Shown: positions 17,843-25,844, numbered from the stretch's first letter. The stretch is 64,000 bases of DNA from Bifidobacterium imperatoris (GCF_002860405.1 NZ_NMWV01000011.1:1-64000); one strand, 5' to 3'. Made by a program: numbers and translations. The notes: generated from the letters alone by a model not told the origin.

Positions 17843-18101
17843 TGATAAGCAAAACTCAATCACTGCCGAGCGAGTTGAATACCTGCGCCGCATGCGCCAC
17901 CTCAAGCAAAACGAGGTAGCCAAGGCAGCGGCAATGAGCGATTCCCTGTACAGCCACAAAATTCACGGCCGTACTCAATTCATGCCAGAAGAACTCCGGG
18001 CGCTCGCCGACTTCTTCAACACGTCCGTTGACTACCTCATGGGCCGCACCCTCGACCCGTGGCCCGTGGACAACCCCCAACCGGAAGAGGCGACGGCATG
18101 A
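17832..18101 (+). CDS. Cro-like helix-turn-helix regulator
   Basis: The 89-residue protein has an XRE-type HTH: RVEYLRRMRHLKQNEVAKAAAMSDSLYSHKIHGRTQFMPEELRALADFFNTSVDYLMGRT. The tail is acidic. It is divergent from the putative repressor, and its ATG lies inside the palindromic operator at 17824-17842. An in-frame TTG at 17820 sits just after AGGAC and could be the real start. The stop overlaps the next start (ATGA). It probably promotes lytic development or balances the repressor. Confidence 0.8.
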   Translation: MTQVDKQNSITAERVEYLRRMRHLKQNEVAKAAAMSDSLYSHKIHGRTQFMPEELRALADFFNTSVDYLMGRTLDPWPVDNPQPEEATA

Positions 18102-18508
18102 GCGAGTCCGATCGCGAACCCGTATTGCTGTCCTCTCTGGAGGCATTGCAGCACAATCTTCAGGACGCCGGAATGCTGCGCATGAAAGCGTCCCTGTATT
18201 CGGAGGCTGCCGTGCGCGAGGCGCTGGGAGACTCCGAATACAGGCGAATCTCGGAGAAGCTGGACAGGCGCGCGCTGCTGGCGCAGCTCGACGCGGTGTC
18301 CTTGTTCCTTCTACAAGTCCTTGGTCTTGTTTCGGTCGGTGAGGGCGAGGTCGATCTGCTGAGCGCCGAAACCGATGTAATGGACGGCGCGGGCGAGTTT
18401 CCTCACCTCTTCGCTTTCTGCATGATCCCGGAGCCACGCGGCGCTACTGGTTCCGACGCGGAGATTATCGAGCGCTTCGTTAAGCGCCTCTCGTTGTGTC
18501 TGCATTGA
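18098..18508 (+). CDS. Hypothetical phage protein, partly antisense to the next gene
   Basis: The 136-residue frame starts with ATG overlapping the previous stop. The N-terminal 75 residues look like a real helical protein (LSSLEALQHNLQDAGMLRMK, SEYRRISEKLDRRALLAQLDA). The C-terminal half (from about 18311) is antisense to a better-supported minus-strand gene and may be read-through coding of an eroded end. The family is unknown. Confidence 0.5.
   Translation: MSESDREPVLLSSLEALQHNLQDAGMLRMKASLYSEAAVREALGDSEYRRISEKLDRRALLAQLDAVSLFLLQVLGLVSVGEGEVDLLSAETDVMDGAGEFPHLFAFCMIPEPRGATGSDAEIIERFVKRLSLCLH
18311..18505 (-). CDS. Small helical protein on the minus strand
   Basis: The 64-residue product (MQTQREALNEALDNLRVGTSS, then AAWLRDHAESEEVRKLARAVHYIGF) is probably all-helical. 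The ATG at 18505 has a strong ribosome-binding site, AAAGGAAG, 7 bases upstream on the minus strand. That makes it one of only three plausible minus-strand phage genes. It lies convergent with and fully inside the 3' half of the plus-strand frame. It may act in lysogeny, being expressed toward the repressor side. The family is unknown. Confidence 0.6.
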   Translation of the reverse strand: MQTQREALNEALDNLRVGTSSAAWLRDHAESEEVRKLARAVHYIGFGAQQIDLALTDRNKTKDL

Positions 18509-18605
18509 AATTCTTCCTTTCCCCGCTGTCGTGCGGATTGTTTTGGTTGGCACCTTCAAGCCTACCGGCGACGGGGAAAGGGCCTTGCTCCTGAAAGGAA
18601 CCCTC

Positions 18606-19505
18606 ATGATCTGGTTTATTGTCTCCATCGTCCTGCTGCTCTTCAGCGCCGTCATTACCGGCGTCGCGCTGTCCAACAACGTCAAGGGGGCCGGCATCGG
18701 CCTCATTCCGGGCCTCATCGGATTGCTGCTGCTGATCCCCTCATGCCTGTACTCCGTGGACGTGGGCGAGGTCGCGGTCATCCGCAACATGGGCGGCAGT
18801 CTGGCCGGCCATTCCGAAGACGCGGGCTTCCATTTGAAGACGCCGTGGCAGAGCGTCATCAAATACGACACCCGCAACAACCTCATCAACTTCTACAAAG
18901 ACACCGATTACAAGTACGAGGGCGGCAGCGCGGTCGGCAAGCAAGTCACCGTCAACGACAAGAGCGGCGCTTCCGCCGACATCGACATCCAAGTCAACTA
19001 CAGCCTCGATCCGAGCGCCGCCGAATACCTGTACTCGGAGTACGGCAAACAGCAGACGTTCACGCAGAACTACATCAGTAACGATCTGCGTTCCGTGGCC
19101 CGCGAACAGTCCGGCCGGTTCGACACCCTGACGATGCTCACCAACCGGGGCGAATACACGAAGGCGGTGCAAGAGGCGCTGGCGGCTAAGTGGAAGAAGA
19201 TCGGCCTGACCGTAGAACAGGTCAGCGTGCAGGACGTGCGCTATGGCGACGAGATCGTCAAGAAGTACAACGAGGCTCAAGCGGCCGAGATCGACAGGCA
19301 GAAGGCGTTGAACGAGCAGGAAGTCGCCAAGACCGAGGCCGAGACCAAGAAGATCAAGGCGCAGGGCGAGGCCGACGCGAACGCCGTGCTCAACGAAAGC
19401 CTGACCGACAACGTGCTCAAACAGCATTACATCGACGCGCTGTCCAACGCGGATCAGCTCGTCGTCGTCCCTGACGGCGCTGACACGCTCGTCCAGACCA
19501 AGTAA
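18606..19505 (+). CDS. SPFH (stomatin/prohibitin) domain membrane protein
   Basis: The 299-residue protein has two N-terminal transmembrane segments (MIWFIVSIVLLLFSAVITGV; GLIPGLIGLLLLIPSCLY). A Band-7 domain follows: VDVGEVAVIRNMGGSLAGH, GFHLKTPWQSVIKYDTRNNLINFYKD, and a beta strand SADIDIQVNYSLD. A helical arm comes next (EAQAAEIDRQKALNEQEVAKTEAETKKIKAQGEADANAVL), as in prohibitins and HflK/HflC. Such proteins form large membrane rings. I chose the ATG at 18606, which follows GAAAGGAA. It is placed among lysogeny genes, so a membrane-based exclusion or protease-control role is plausible but unproven. Confidence 0.88.
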   Translation: MIWFIVSIVLLLFSAVITGVALSNNVKGAGIGLIPGLIGLLLLIPSCLYSVDVGEVAVIRNMGGSLAGHSEDAGFHLKTPWQSVIKYDTRNNLINFYKDTDYKYEGGSAVGKQVTVNDKSGASADIDIQVNYSLDPSAAEYLYSEYGKQQTFTQNYISNDLRSVAREQSGRFDTLTMLTNRGEYTKAVQEALAAKWKKIGLTVEQVSVQDVRYGDEIVKKYNEAQAAEIDRQKALNEQEVAKTEAETKKIKAQGEADANAVLNESLTDNVLKQHYIDALSNADQLVVVPDGADTLVQTK

Positions 19506-19516
19506 AGGAGGCGGTC

Positions 19517-19705
19517 ATGTTCAAGCGCTACCCGTACACGATCGGCCTCGTGGCCGTCGTCTCGTTCATCTGCTGCATAGCGTGGCTGCTCACGCATGAG
19601 GCGTGCATGCACCCGCTCGGCAACGGCTTGGCTGCATGGTGGGCGTTCGTCGTCGTGCCCACCTTGTTCATCGCCATCGCCGAGGAAGCGGGGGATGAGG
19701 CGTGA
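19517..19705 (+). CDS. Small two-helix membrane protein
   Basis: The 62-residue protein has two hydrophobic segments (TIGLVAVVSFICCIAWLL and GLAAWWAFVVVPTLFIAIA) separated by a short His/Cys-containing loop, and an acidic tail. AAAGGAGGCGG gives a strong ribosome-binding site. It lies 11 bp after the SPFH gene, so the two probably act together. The family is unknown. Confidence 0.7.
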   Translation: MFKRYPYTIGLVAVVSFICCIAWLLTHEACMHPLGNGLAAWWAFVVVPTLFIAIAEEAGDEA

Positions 19706-20108
19706 ACGTCCCCGTGCTGACCATCTAAAAGGCTTGCCCGCCATCATTGCATTCCCTTCCAATATGGCGGGCGGCGACAAGGAAAAGTCGTTAACACCGC
19801 CTCTCTCAAACCCCGCGCGCCGTCGGCTCCCCACATTTTTCCGGCGGCGTGCGGTACGGGCGGGCAGGTTCGCCCCCGGCCAAGATCGGCGCAGTGGTGG
19901 CGTCGGCAACCAGCCGGGACGTGGTTCGATTCCACGGCCGTCCACTGCGATCGCGTCAACGTCGCCCCCTCGCACGCCACTGACAGGACAACGCGGAATG
20001 CCCGTGCGAGCGGGGAGCGATGGACACGGCAGGCTTCGACTCCTGAGGCCGCACCACCGAGTCCAGCGCGACCGCAACCCACATACTCCGACAGAAAGGA
20101 ACGCGCAC
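19706..20108. other. 400-bp non-coding stretch with hairpins and T-arm-like motifs
   Basis: There is no supported gene. A hairpin with 9-bp arms GCCCGCCAT/ATGGCGGGC (19736-19744, 19764-19772) probably ends the SPFH operon. A tRNA T-arm-like CGTGGTTCGATTCCACG lies at 19920-19936 and a weaker one at about 20030-20046, but no full cloverleaf fits either. It could be a structured phage RNA or the start of the early operon. Confidence 0.45.
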
Positions 20109-20390
20109 ATGGTGCATCAGCCGCCACCGGACGAATACGACCACAGGGAAGAGGGATGCAGCCTGTTCGAGTGGCCCCTGAGCGACGAGGCGCTGCACAT
20201 GGGTGCCGGCGAGCTTTTGGACTCGCTCATAGACACGATCCGCAGGCTCAACGTCGATCCGCAATGGGATCGCACGCTGATCTTCCCCCGCTTCGACGAT
20301 GTGGTCGTGGATCGCGGACGCCGGCAGATCACCGCGCGCTGCATGTGGAAGATCAAGCCCGACTATCAGATGAAAGGAACCAAGAAATGA
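20109..20390 (+). CDS. Hypothetical phage early protein
   Basis: The 93-residue protein is acidic at the N-terminus with a basic end. It contains FEWPLSDEALHMGAGELLDSLIDTIRRLNVDP and a beta-rich second half (RTLIFPRFDDVVVDRGRRQITARCMWKIKP). AGAAAGGAA precedes the ATG by about 8 bases. The stop overlaps the next gene (ATGA). First gene of the early/replication operon. The family is unknown. Confidence 0.65.
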   Translation: MVHQPPPDEYDHREEGCSLFEWPLSDEALHMGAGELLDSLIDTIRRLNVDPQWDRTLIFPRFDDVVVDRGRRQITARCMWKIKPDYQMKGTKK

Positions 20391-20878
20391 CCGATATCTC
20401 GCTTGAGGAGCGCTTGGCCCGTAGCCTCGCCGGCCGGCTGCTCGGCTACACCGAGGGCGACGTGGACGACATCGCCAACGTGAAGGACTCGCTCGAAGAC
20501 GCTCTCAAGGACGCCGGCGTTGAACTGTGCAAGCCGGTCAAGGCCGGCGTGTACGTCGCGCCCAACCCGGCCGAGGTGTCCGACTTCCTCGAAGAGGTGT
20601 TCAAGAACGTCAAACCGCAGTTCGTCGTCACCGATGACGCCGATGACGACGACGAGGAAGAGGACGACGGCCCGGATGATGACGGCGAGCTTGCCGAGCT
20701 GGAGCATATGCGCGACGTGGCCGACATGGCCTATGCGGCGCTCTCCGACCTCGCCCTGCACTGCCACAACCGCCGCGAAGACGTGGCATGGGGCATCGCG
20801 AGCAGCGCAGCCAAGGACGCGCACACCCTCGCCACGTTCGTCGGCGACTGGATCGAGGACATGGAGGACGAGGACTAG
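20387..20878 (+). CDS. Acidic hypothetical phage protein
   Basis: The 163-residue protein has a strongly acidic centre (a run of about 20 Asp/Glu near residue 85) flanked by helical regions (ISLEERLARSLAGRLLGYTEGD; HMRDVADMAYAALSDLALHCHNRR). Position directly before ssb suggests a DNA-replication or recombination accessory. The acidic stretch could mimic DNA or bind a partner. Translation is coupled to both neighbours by overlaps. The family is unknown. Confidence 0.65.
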   Translation: MTDISLEERLARSLAGRLLGYTEGDVDDIANVKDSLEDALKDAGVELCKPVKAGVYVAPNPAEVSDFLEEVFKNVKPQFVVTDDADDDDEEEDDGPDDDGELAELEHMRDVADMAYAALSDLALHCHNRREDVAWGIASSAAKDAHTLATFVGDWIEDMEDED

Positions 20879-21357
20879 TGGCCGGCGAAACCATTCTCAC
20901 GATCGTCGGCAACCTCACCGCCGACCCCGAGATACGCACCACCGGCGGCGGTGCCCCGGTAGTGAACTTCACGATCGCCTCGACGCCCCGCAACCACAAC
21001 CGCCAATCGAACCAGTGGGAGGACGGGCCGGCCCTGTTCATGCGCTGCTCGTGCTGGAACGACATGGCGCAGCACGCCGCCCAGAGTCTCGCGAAGGGCA
21101 TGCGCGTCATCGCACAAGGCCGGCTCTCGCAGCGCTCCTATCAGGCTCAGGACGGCACGAACCGCACCGTCATGGAGCTGACCGTGGACGAGATCGGCCC
21201 CAGCCTGCGGTATGCGACCGCGCAGGTCATGAAGCAGAGCGGCGGTAATCACGGCGGGTATTCGGGCGGCACCACCTACGGCAACCCCGCCGGCAACCCG
21301 CCCGCCGCGCCACGGCCAACAGCGGCACCGGCTCAGCCGCCGGCTTCCGATCCGTGA
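20878..21357 (+). CDS. ssb: Single-stranded DNA-binding protein
   Basis: The 159-residue protein has one OB-fold: TILTIVGNLTADPEIRTTGGGAPVVNFTIASTP, FMRCSCWNDMAQHAAQSLAKGMRVIAQGRLSQRSY, and MELTVDEIGPSLRYATAQV. The Gly/Pro/Ala-rich tail ends PASDP and lacks the acidic DDDIPF tip that normally recruits host repair proteins. The GTG start at 20878 overlaps the previous stop and is preceded by GGAGGACGAGG. It protects single strands during phage replication. Confidence 0.93.
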   Translation: MAGETILTIVGNLTADPEIRTTGGGAPVVNFTIASTPRNHNRQSNQWEDGPALFMRCSCWNDMAQHAAQSLAKGMRVIAQGRLSQRSYQAQDGTNRTVMELTVDEIGPSLRYATAQVMKQSGGNHGGYSGGTTYGNPAGNPPAAPRPTAAPAQPPASDP

Positions 21358-21439
21358 GCCAACGGCAGCGGCTACACGTCGGACTCATTCGCCCCGGCCG
21401 ATCCGGCCGGCGAACCGGAATTCTAGAAAGGACGCTCTC

Positions 21440-21853
21440 ATGGCGAAAAAGAAGGACAAGGGGATACAGGACTCGCTCATACCCGACGAGATCACCCCGT
21501 TGCAGCTCCTACCCCTGTCGGCCGCCGCCGGCGCGATCAAGAAAGCCGCCAGCGCGTTCCGCGTCAAGGCCGCACGCCTCTTGGAATGCGAGGACAAGGC
21601 CGAATACATCGAGAAGTACAAGGGCATCAGCCCCTACGTCGAAGCCCTATACGACGCGGACGCCGCCGCGCAGCACATCATCGACGAAGCCACGCTCATG
21701 GACGACCTGATGACCTACCCGACCGACACGCGCCGGCGGATCATGCGCGACGACCTCGAACGATCGTTCGACCCGTTCCACGGGCTGCCCACCACCGATG
21801 ACGGGGAAGACGGCGGGGAGGCCGTCGATCCGAACACCGGCGAGATCAAATAA
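21440..21853 (+). CDS. Hypothetical phage protein
   Basis: The 137-residue protein has a Lys-rich start, a helical middle (LSAAAGAIKKAASAFRVKAARLLECEDKAEYIEKYKG) and an acidic end. AGAAAGGA precedes the ATG. It lies between ssb and the replication protein, so a role in replication is likely but not shown. The family is unknown. Confidence 0.6.
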   Translation: MAKKKDKGIQDSLIPDEITPLQLLPLSAAAGAIKKAASAFRVKAARLLECEDKAEYIEKYKGISPYVEALYDADAAAQHIIDEATLMDDLMTYPTDTRRRIMRDDLERSFDPFHGLPTTDDGEDGGEAVDPNTGEIK

Positions 21854-21909
21854 CCCATCACATTGAGAGAGGCTTATATGCAGCAGTCAAATAAACGGGA
21901 TGGTGCGTC

Positions 21910-22923
21910 GTGTCTGTGAACTTCGACAGCACCTTCGGCTTCGATCCGGGCGTGCAGGACAGCAGCATGGCCGCACGCGGCCTGTACGCGACGATGGTGA
22001 CGTGGTGCGACCACCAGATATACACGCGGCCGGACTCGTTCGACGGAACCTTCGACCTCAAGCGCGTCAGAAGCGTCGGCGGAAACGCCAGACTCGTGCG
22101 CGAACTCGTGGAAAACGGCCTCTTCGAGGAGGTCGGCGAAGGCTTGTACAGGGTCGTGACCCGTCGCGGCCTCGCCGTGTTCGGCAGCTTCAAGAACCAG
22201 AAGAAGCCGCTCACACCCGAGGAAGCCGCCGAACTGCACGAAAAGAAAGCGGCCGCCGGCCACGCCGGAGGCAAGGCATCAGGCGCGGCAAGACGAGCCA
22301 AAGCCGAAGCAAACGCGAAGCAAAACGAAGCAGACGCGAAGCAGACTGCTTCAACTTCAACAAAGCAAACAGGAAGCACTACCGTACCTAACCAAACCAT
22401 GCCTTCTTCCTCCCCTAACCCCTCCGGGCCGGAATCGAAGCAAACCGTGTCGATCGCCGAAATCGAGGCCCGGGCGATGCTCGACCCGTTCGCCACGGCG
22501 TGGAGCCTGTACCCGAAGCACACCGGATCGCCCGACCGTGCCCGGATCGCATGGCAGGCCATCGTTGACGGCCGTGCCGTGACGCCACGGGCCACGCCCG
22601 AAGCGCTCCTAGCCGCCGTGACCCGCTACCAGAAAGCCGTCCGAGACGGCGACGCCGATGACCGGTTCGTCAAGGGCATGGGCAGATGGCTCGAAGAAGG
22701 CGGATACCTCGACTGGCTGCCCGCGCCACCGAAACCCCGGTACACGTGGGGCATCTGCGACGAGCAATGGCTTCAAGACCACATCCTCAGCCAAGTGCCC
22801 GAAGGCAGCTTCGAAGGCAGCATCGTCGGAACGTTCTGGGCCAACGTCAAAGCCGGGGGAGACCCCGAACAGGCGGCCGAGAGGGTCGTCAAGGAACTCA
22901 CAAGGAAAGGAAGGCCATCATGA
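21910..22923 (+). CDS. Phage replication initiation / replisome organiser-like protein
   Basis: The 337-residue protein has an N-terminal winged-helix-like region (ARGLYATMVTWCDHQIYTRPDS, LVRELVENGLFEEVGEGLYRVV). An Ala/Lys/Gln linker and Ser/Pro-rich spacer follow. The C-terminal domain reads FATAWSLYPKHTGSPDRARIAWQAIV and DDRFVKGMGRWLEEGGYLDWL, typical of DnaT/DnaD-like phage helicase-loading proteins. The GTG at 21910 is the first plausible start in this frame. A 13-codon ATG frame (21878) precedes it and may couple translation. It is probably the phage origin-binding or loader protein. Confidence 0.7.
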   Translation: MSVNFDSTFGFDPGVQDSSMAARGLYATMVTWCDHQIYTRPDSFDGTFDLKRVRSVGGNARLVRELVENGLFEEVGEGLYRVVTRRGLAVFGSFKNQKKPLTPEEAAELHEKKAAAGHAGGKASGAARRAKAEANAKQNEADAKQTASTSTKQTGSTTVPNQTMPSSSPNPSGPESKQTVSIAEIEARAMLDPFATAWSLYPKHTGSPDRARIAWQAIVDGRAVTPRATPEALLAAVTRYQKAVRDGDADDRFVKGMGRWLEEGGYLDWLPAPPKPRYTWGICDEQWLQDHILSQVPEGSFEGSIVGTFWANVKAGGDPEQAAERVVKELTRKGRPS

Positions 22924-23336
22924 GCGGGCCGACGCCCGAAACCCGGCGCACCGTGCTCGGCCGGGACGGCTGGAAGTGCGCCATCTGCGGCCGTGAGATC
23001 GACTGGCGTTGGAGCGGGTACAGCATCCACCACCGGCTCAAACGAAGCCAAGGCCACGGATACACCGGCCTGCACCAAGCCGGCAACCTGCTGCCCCTGT
23101 GCGGCAGCGGCTCGGACGGCTGCCACGGCTGGGTACACGACCAAGCCGGCGAGGCCGCCTACCAGCTCGGCTACCTCGTCCACCCGTGGCAGAACCCCAC
23201 CGCCACGCCCGTCTACTATCCGCGCCACGGATGGCAGCAGCTCGACGACGACGGCCGACGCCAACCCGCCCAACCGCCGGAAGGCATGCCCGACTACATC
23301 CCCGACATCAAACACCCGGAAGGAACCCAAGAATGA
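22920..23336 (+). CDS. HNH endonuclease (early region)
   Basis: The 138-residue protein has a CAIC zinc knuckle, SIHHRLKRSQGHGY (the HH of the HNH signature) and NLLPLCGSGSDGCHGWVH with further Cys/His ligands. The remainder is a Pro-rich end. It overlaps the replication gene by ATGA and the exonuclease gene likewise. A role in recombination or nicking during replication is likely. A homing nuclease is less likely because it is integrated in the operon. Confidence 0.85.
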   Translation: MSGPTPETRRTVLGRDGWKCAICGREIDWRWSGYSIHHRLKRSQGHGYTGLHQAGNLLPLCGSGSDGCHGWVHDQAGEAAYQLGYLVHPWQNPTATPVYYPRHGWQQLDDDGRRQPAQPPEGMPDYIPDIKHPEGTQE

Positions 23337-23986
23337 ACACCACCACCGAAACCCGCTCGCTCACCGTCGGAGGCGTCGCCATCCCGCTCGACCCGCCCCG
23401 ACCGCCCAAGAAGCCCCACAGGCTTTTGTGGATCGACACCGAAACCACCGGCATCGGCCGCACCAATGCGAAACTCTTGGAGATCGGCATGATCGTCACC
23501 AGCATGGACGGCGCGACCGAACACGACCGGTTCGTCTGCCCGGTACGCCCCGACAAAATCAGCCTCTACGACCTCGACCCCAAGGTGCTGCGCATGCACC
23601 TCGACAACGGACTGCTCGAAGAAGTCATGGACATCGACCCCGATGCCGCCGGCTACCGCAAGACCGCGCTCAACCTCAGCGAATTCCTCAACGATCAGGC
23701 AGCCCAATACGAACTCCACCCCGCCGGCACCAACGTGGACTACGACATCGACCTGCTCACCAACCAACTCGCCGGATACATCCACCCCGACTACCTGCGG
23801 GAACTCACCAACCACCGCAAACTCGACCTCAGCACATTCCGCCTCGCGGACACCGCACTGGGCGTCAACCCCTACAAAGGCCACGCCGGCACCCACCGCG
23901 TCACCGACTGCATCACCCGAGACCGCAACGACTACGCCACCTACCTCGACCTGCTGCGCACCGCCCGAGAGGAACCCGAATCATGA
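23333..23986 (+). CDS. DEDDh 3'-5' exonuclease (oligoribonuclease-like)
   Basis: The 217-residue protein carries the DEDD exonuclease motifs: Exo I WIDTETTGIG, Exo II around GTNVDYDIDLL, and Exo III HRVTDCITRD with the His and Asp. The LWIDTETTGIGRTNAKLLEIGMIV start is closest to oligoribonuclease. It could degrade nanoRNAs or trim DNA ends during phage replication. It overlaps both neighbours by four bases. Confidence 0.85.
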   Translation: MNTTTETRSLTVGGVAIPLDPPRPPKKPHRLLWIDTETTGIGRTNAKLLEIGMIVTSMDGATEHDRFVCPVRPDKISLYDLDPKVLRMHLDNGLLEEVMDIDPDAAGYRKTALNLSEFLNDQAAQYELHPAGTNVDYDIDLLTNQLAGYIHPDYLRELTNHRKLDLSTFRLADTALGVNPYKGHAGTHRVTDCITRDRNDYATYLDLLRTAREEPES

Positions 23987-24363
23987 ACTGGATACACGAT
24001 CCCGTGAACAGCCCACGCCATTACACCGACTCGCACCCCGGCATGGAATGCATCGACCTCACCGCCGACACCACCTTCTGCCTCGGCAACTGCTGCAAAT
24101 ACCTGTGGCGCTACCACTCGAAGGGCCGACCCGTCGAAGACCTCGAAAAAGCCCGATGGTACCTATGCCGCGTCATCGACAACGGCGAAAAGATCGCATG
24201 GACGCAACGCCAGACACGCATCCTCACCCGACTACGAGGCCAAGCCGAACAAGCCGGCCTCGAACACGAATACCGCATATGGCGAGACCTCGCCCTCGGA
24301 GACACCGACACCGCCCTCACCAACCTCGACATCCTCCTAGAACACGAAAGGAACAAGCAATGA
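23983..24363 (+). CDS. DUF3310 protein
   Basis: The 126-residue protein has the full DUF3310 signature: PVNSPRHYTDSHPGMECIDLTADTTFCLGNCCKYLWRYHSKGRPVEDLEKARWYL. These are common phage early proteins of possible nucleotide-binding function. A helical extension follows, ending with a Glu/Arg-rich tail. Overlapping ATGA junctions on both sides show a single translated operon. Confidence 0.85.
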   Translation: MNWIHDPVNSPRHYTDSHPGMECIDLTADTTFCLGNCCKYLWRYHSKGRPVEDLEKARWYLCRVIDNGEKIAWTQRQTRILTRLRGQAEQAGLEHEYRIWRDLALGDTDTALTNLDILLEHERNKQ

Positions 24364-24623
24364 GCACACGCATCTACTGCGACCAATGCGACACCGAAAC
24401 CAGCGAGCGCGACGCCCTGCGATTCCACCTGTCGGGCTATTCGGCCAACCGCACCACTATGGGCCGGATCGAGGAAATCGAAATCGACATCTGCCCCAAG
24501 TGCGCCGCCTCGTTCAACGGCACGCCCATCGGCCGGCTCGACATCAGCCGAGACCTCACGCTCCCCGGTGCCCCATACAAGCTCGAATACCAGCCCCAAG
24601 CCCAGAAAGGACAAACCGCATGA
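24360..24623 (+). CDS. Small zinc-ribbon protein
   Basis: The 87-residue protein has two Cys pairs, CDQCDTE at the N-terminus and CPKCAAS in the middle, consistent with one zinc ribbon. AAAGGAACAAGCA precedes the ATG. The family is unknown. Confidence 0.7.
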   Translation: MSTRIYCDQCDTETSERDALRFHLSGYSANRTTMGRIEEIEIDICPKCAASFNGTPIGRLDISRDLTLPGAPYKLEYQPQAQKGQTA

Positions 24624-24928
24624 GCAGCATCATCACCAACGAGATCGAAGAACGCTACCCCTACCCCGACAACGGCGAGCGCCCTGTTTCTCAGACCCGG
24701 TTGGGTGCGTGCCTCGCGTCGCGCAAGGCGTACAGGGCCGGCGTGGGGCGCACGCCTACCGATCGTGAGATCGACGCGGCGGCGCTCGCCGTCTACACCG
24801 GCACCACCGGCATGAGCTTGGAGGAAGTCAGCCCGTTGTGGCCGAAGCTGAACCCCGAAGCCAAAGCCCAATACCGCAAGCTCGCCCGATTGGCATTGGA
24901 CGCGGCACGCAAGGAGGCCATGCGATGA
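24620..24928 (+). CDS. Hypothetical phage protein
   Basis: The 102-residue protein is largely helical (SQTRLGACLASRKAYRAGVGRTPTDREIDAAALAVYTGTTGMSLEEVSPLWPKLNPEAKAQYRKLARLALDAARKE). It overlaps the next gene, and AGAAAGGA is upstream. No known motif is visible. Confidence 0.65.
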   Translation: MSSIITNEIEERYPYPDNGERPVSQTRLGACLASRKAYRAGVGRTPTDREIDAAALAVYTGTTGMSLEEVSPLWPKLNPEAKAQYRKLARLALDAARKEAMR

Positions 24929-25131
24929 ACGAGACGACCGGGAAGATATTCACGCGGCACATGCTCGAAACTGCGCTCGCGAGCGCTCTGGACATGATTA
25001 GCGAAACCCTCGCCCCGCCGACGGTGTATGAGATCGATCGGAAGGATATCAAGGCGCTCGCCGGCAATGTGTTCGTGCTCGGCGGCATCCCGACCGATAT
25101 CAGCGAACTGGAAGAAGCCCGGAATGAGTAG
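24925..25131 (+). CDS. Hypothetical small phage protein
   Basis: The 68-residue protein has a helix (RHMLETALASALDMISETL), a beta segment and an acidic end. The ATG overlaps the previous stop, with AAGGAGG 7 bases upstream. Confidence 0.65.
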   Translation: MNETTGKIFTRHMLETALASALDMISETLAPPTVYEIDRKDIKALAGNVFVLGGIPTDISELEEARNE

Positions 25132-25306
25132 TCAGTACTGCAAGCCCGCCGGTTCCGATCCGGTATGGCGCTGCCACATATGCGGCCAATGGTGGCATCT
25201 CGACCTGTGGGGCGAATTCTGGGAGCCAATGAGCACCCTCACCGCGTTCCTCTTCTACCACCCGAAATGGAAGGCCGAACGCAAACACAGAAAGGCCCGC
25301 GCATGA
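25124..25306 (+). CDS. Small Trp-rich CxxC protein
   Basis: The 60-residue protein reads MSSQYCKPAGSDPVWRCHICGQWWHLDLWGEFWE, with a CHIC knuckle plus His, then a basic helix KWKAERKHRKARA. It overlaps its neighbours. It is possibly a zinc-binding nucleic-acid protein. The family is unknown. Confidence 0.65.
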   Translation: MSSQYCKPAGSDPVWRCHICGQWWHLDLWGEFWEPMSTLTAFLFYHPKWKAERKHRKARA

Positions 25307-25632
25307 GCATCGACATCACCCAACAGGCATTGAACGCGCTCGCCGACGCCGGCCTCGGCAACGACAGCCCCGCAGAAGCCTACGTCATCGGATACACCCA
25401 AGGGCACGACGACGCGCTCGCGCTCGCCGTCCAGATCGAACAGGCCATCAACCATAGGCCGGCAAGCCCGGACGAGGCCGAACGGCTCGCGATGCGACTG
25501 CGCGACGAGGTTGGCGACTGCCCGATTGTCTACGAGAGCGACAAAGTCATCGCCGACAAGGTATTCGACTGGTGGGTGCGGCTCGCCGCCACCGCCTTGG
25601 ACATCATCAACGGAACGGAGGCCACGCGATGA
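25303..25632 (+). CDS. Hypothetical phage protein
   Basis: The 109-residue protein is helical and acidic (DSPAEAYVIGYTQGHDDALALAVQIEQAINHRP; DEVGDCPIVYESDKVIADKVFDWWVRLAATALDIING). ATGA overlaps occur at both ends. The family is unknown. Confidence 0.65.
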   Translation: MSIDITQQALNALADAGLGNDSPAEAYVIGYTQGHDDALALAVQIEQAINHRPASPDEAERLAMRLRDEVGDCPIVYESDKVIADKVFDWWVRLAATALDIINGTEATR

Positions 25633-25844
25633 GCGATCGCATACGACTCACTCCGGCCATGCGCGACCTGCTGCTCGAAATCTGGGAGCAGGGCAGCGCC
25701 TACCCGGCGGATCGCAACCAACGGCGCACCTTCGAAGCCCTCGAAGAGCGTGACTACATCGAACACGTCACATGGGGCCGATGGCAGATCACCCCGCTCG
25801 GCGAGATCGTCGCCAAACAACTAGCCAAGAAAGGAAACCGGTAA
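25629..25844 (+). CDS. Small winged-helix-like protein
   Basis: The 71-residue protein reads RIRLTPAMRDLLLEIWEQGSAYPADRNQRRTFEALEERDYIEHVTWGRWQITPLGEIVAKQLAKKG. That is a compact helix-helix-wing pattern seen in small phage DNA-binding proteins. It could be a regulator of this operon. ATGA and TAATG junctions on both sides. Confidence 0.65.
   Translation: MSDRIRLTPAMRDLLLEIWEQGSAYPADRNQRRTFEALEERDYIEHVTWGRWQITPLGEIVAKQLAKKGNR

Noticed and set aside
19917-19944. Possible tRNA ending in a T-arm and GCCGTCC acceptor
   Set aside because: No matching 5' acceptor and no 7-nt anticodon loop with U33 could be placed upstream, so only a T-arm-like hairpin is claimed.
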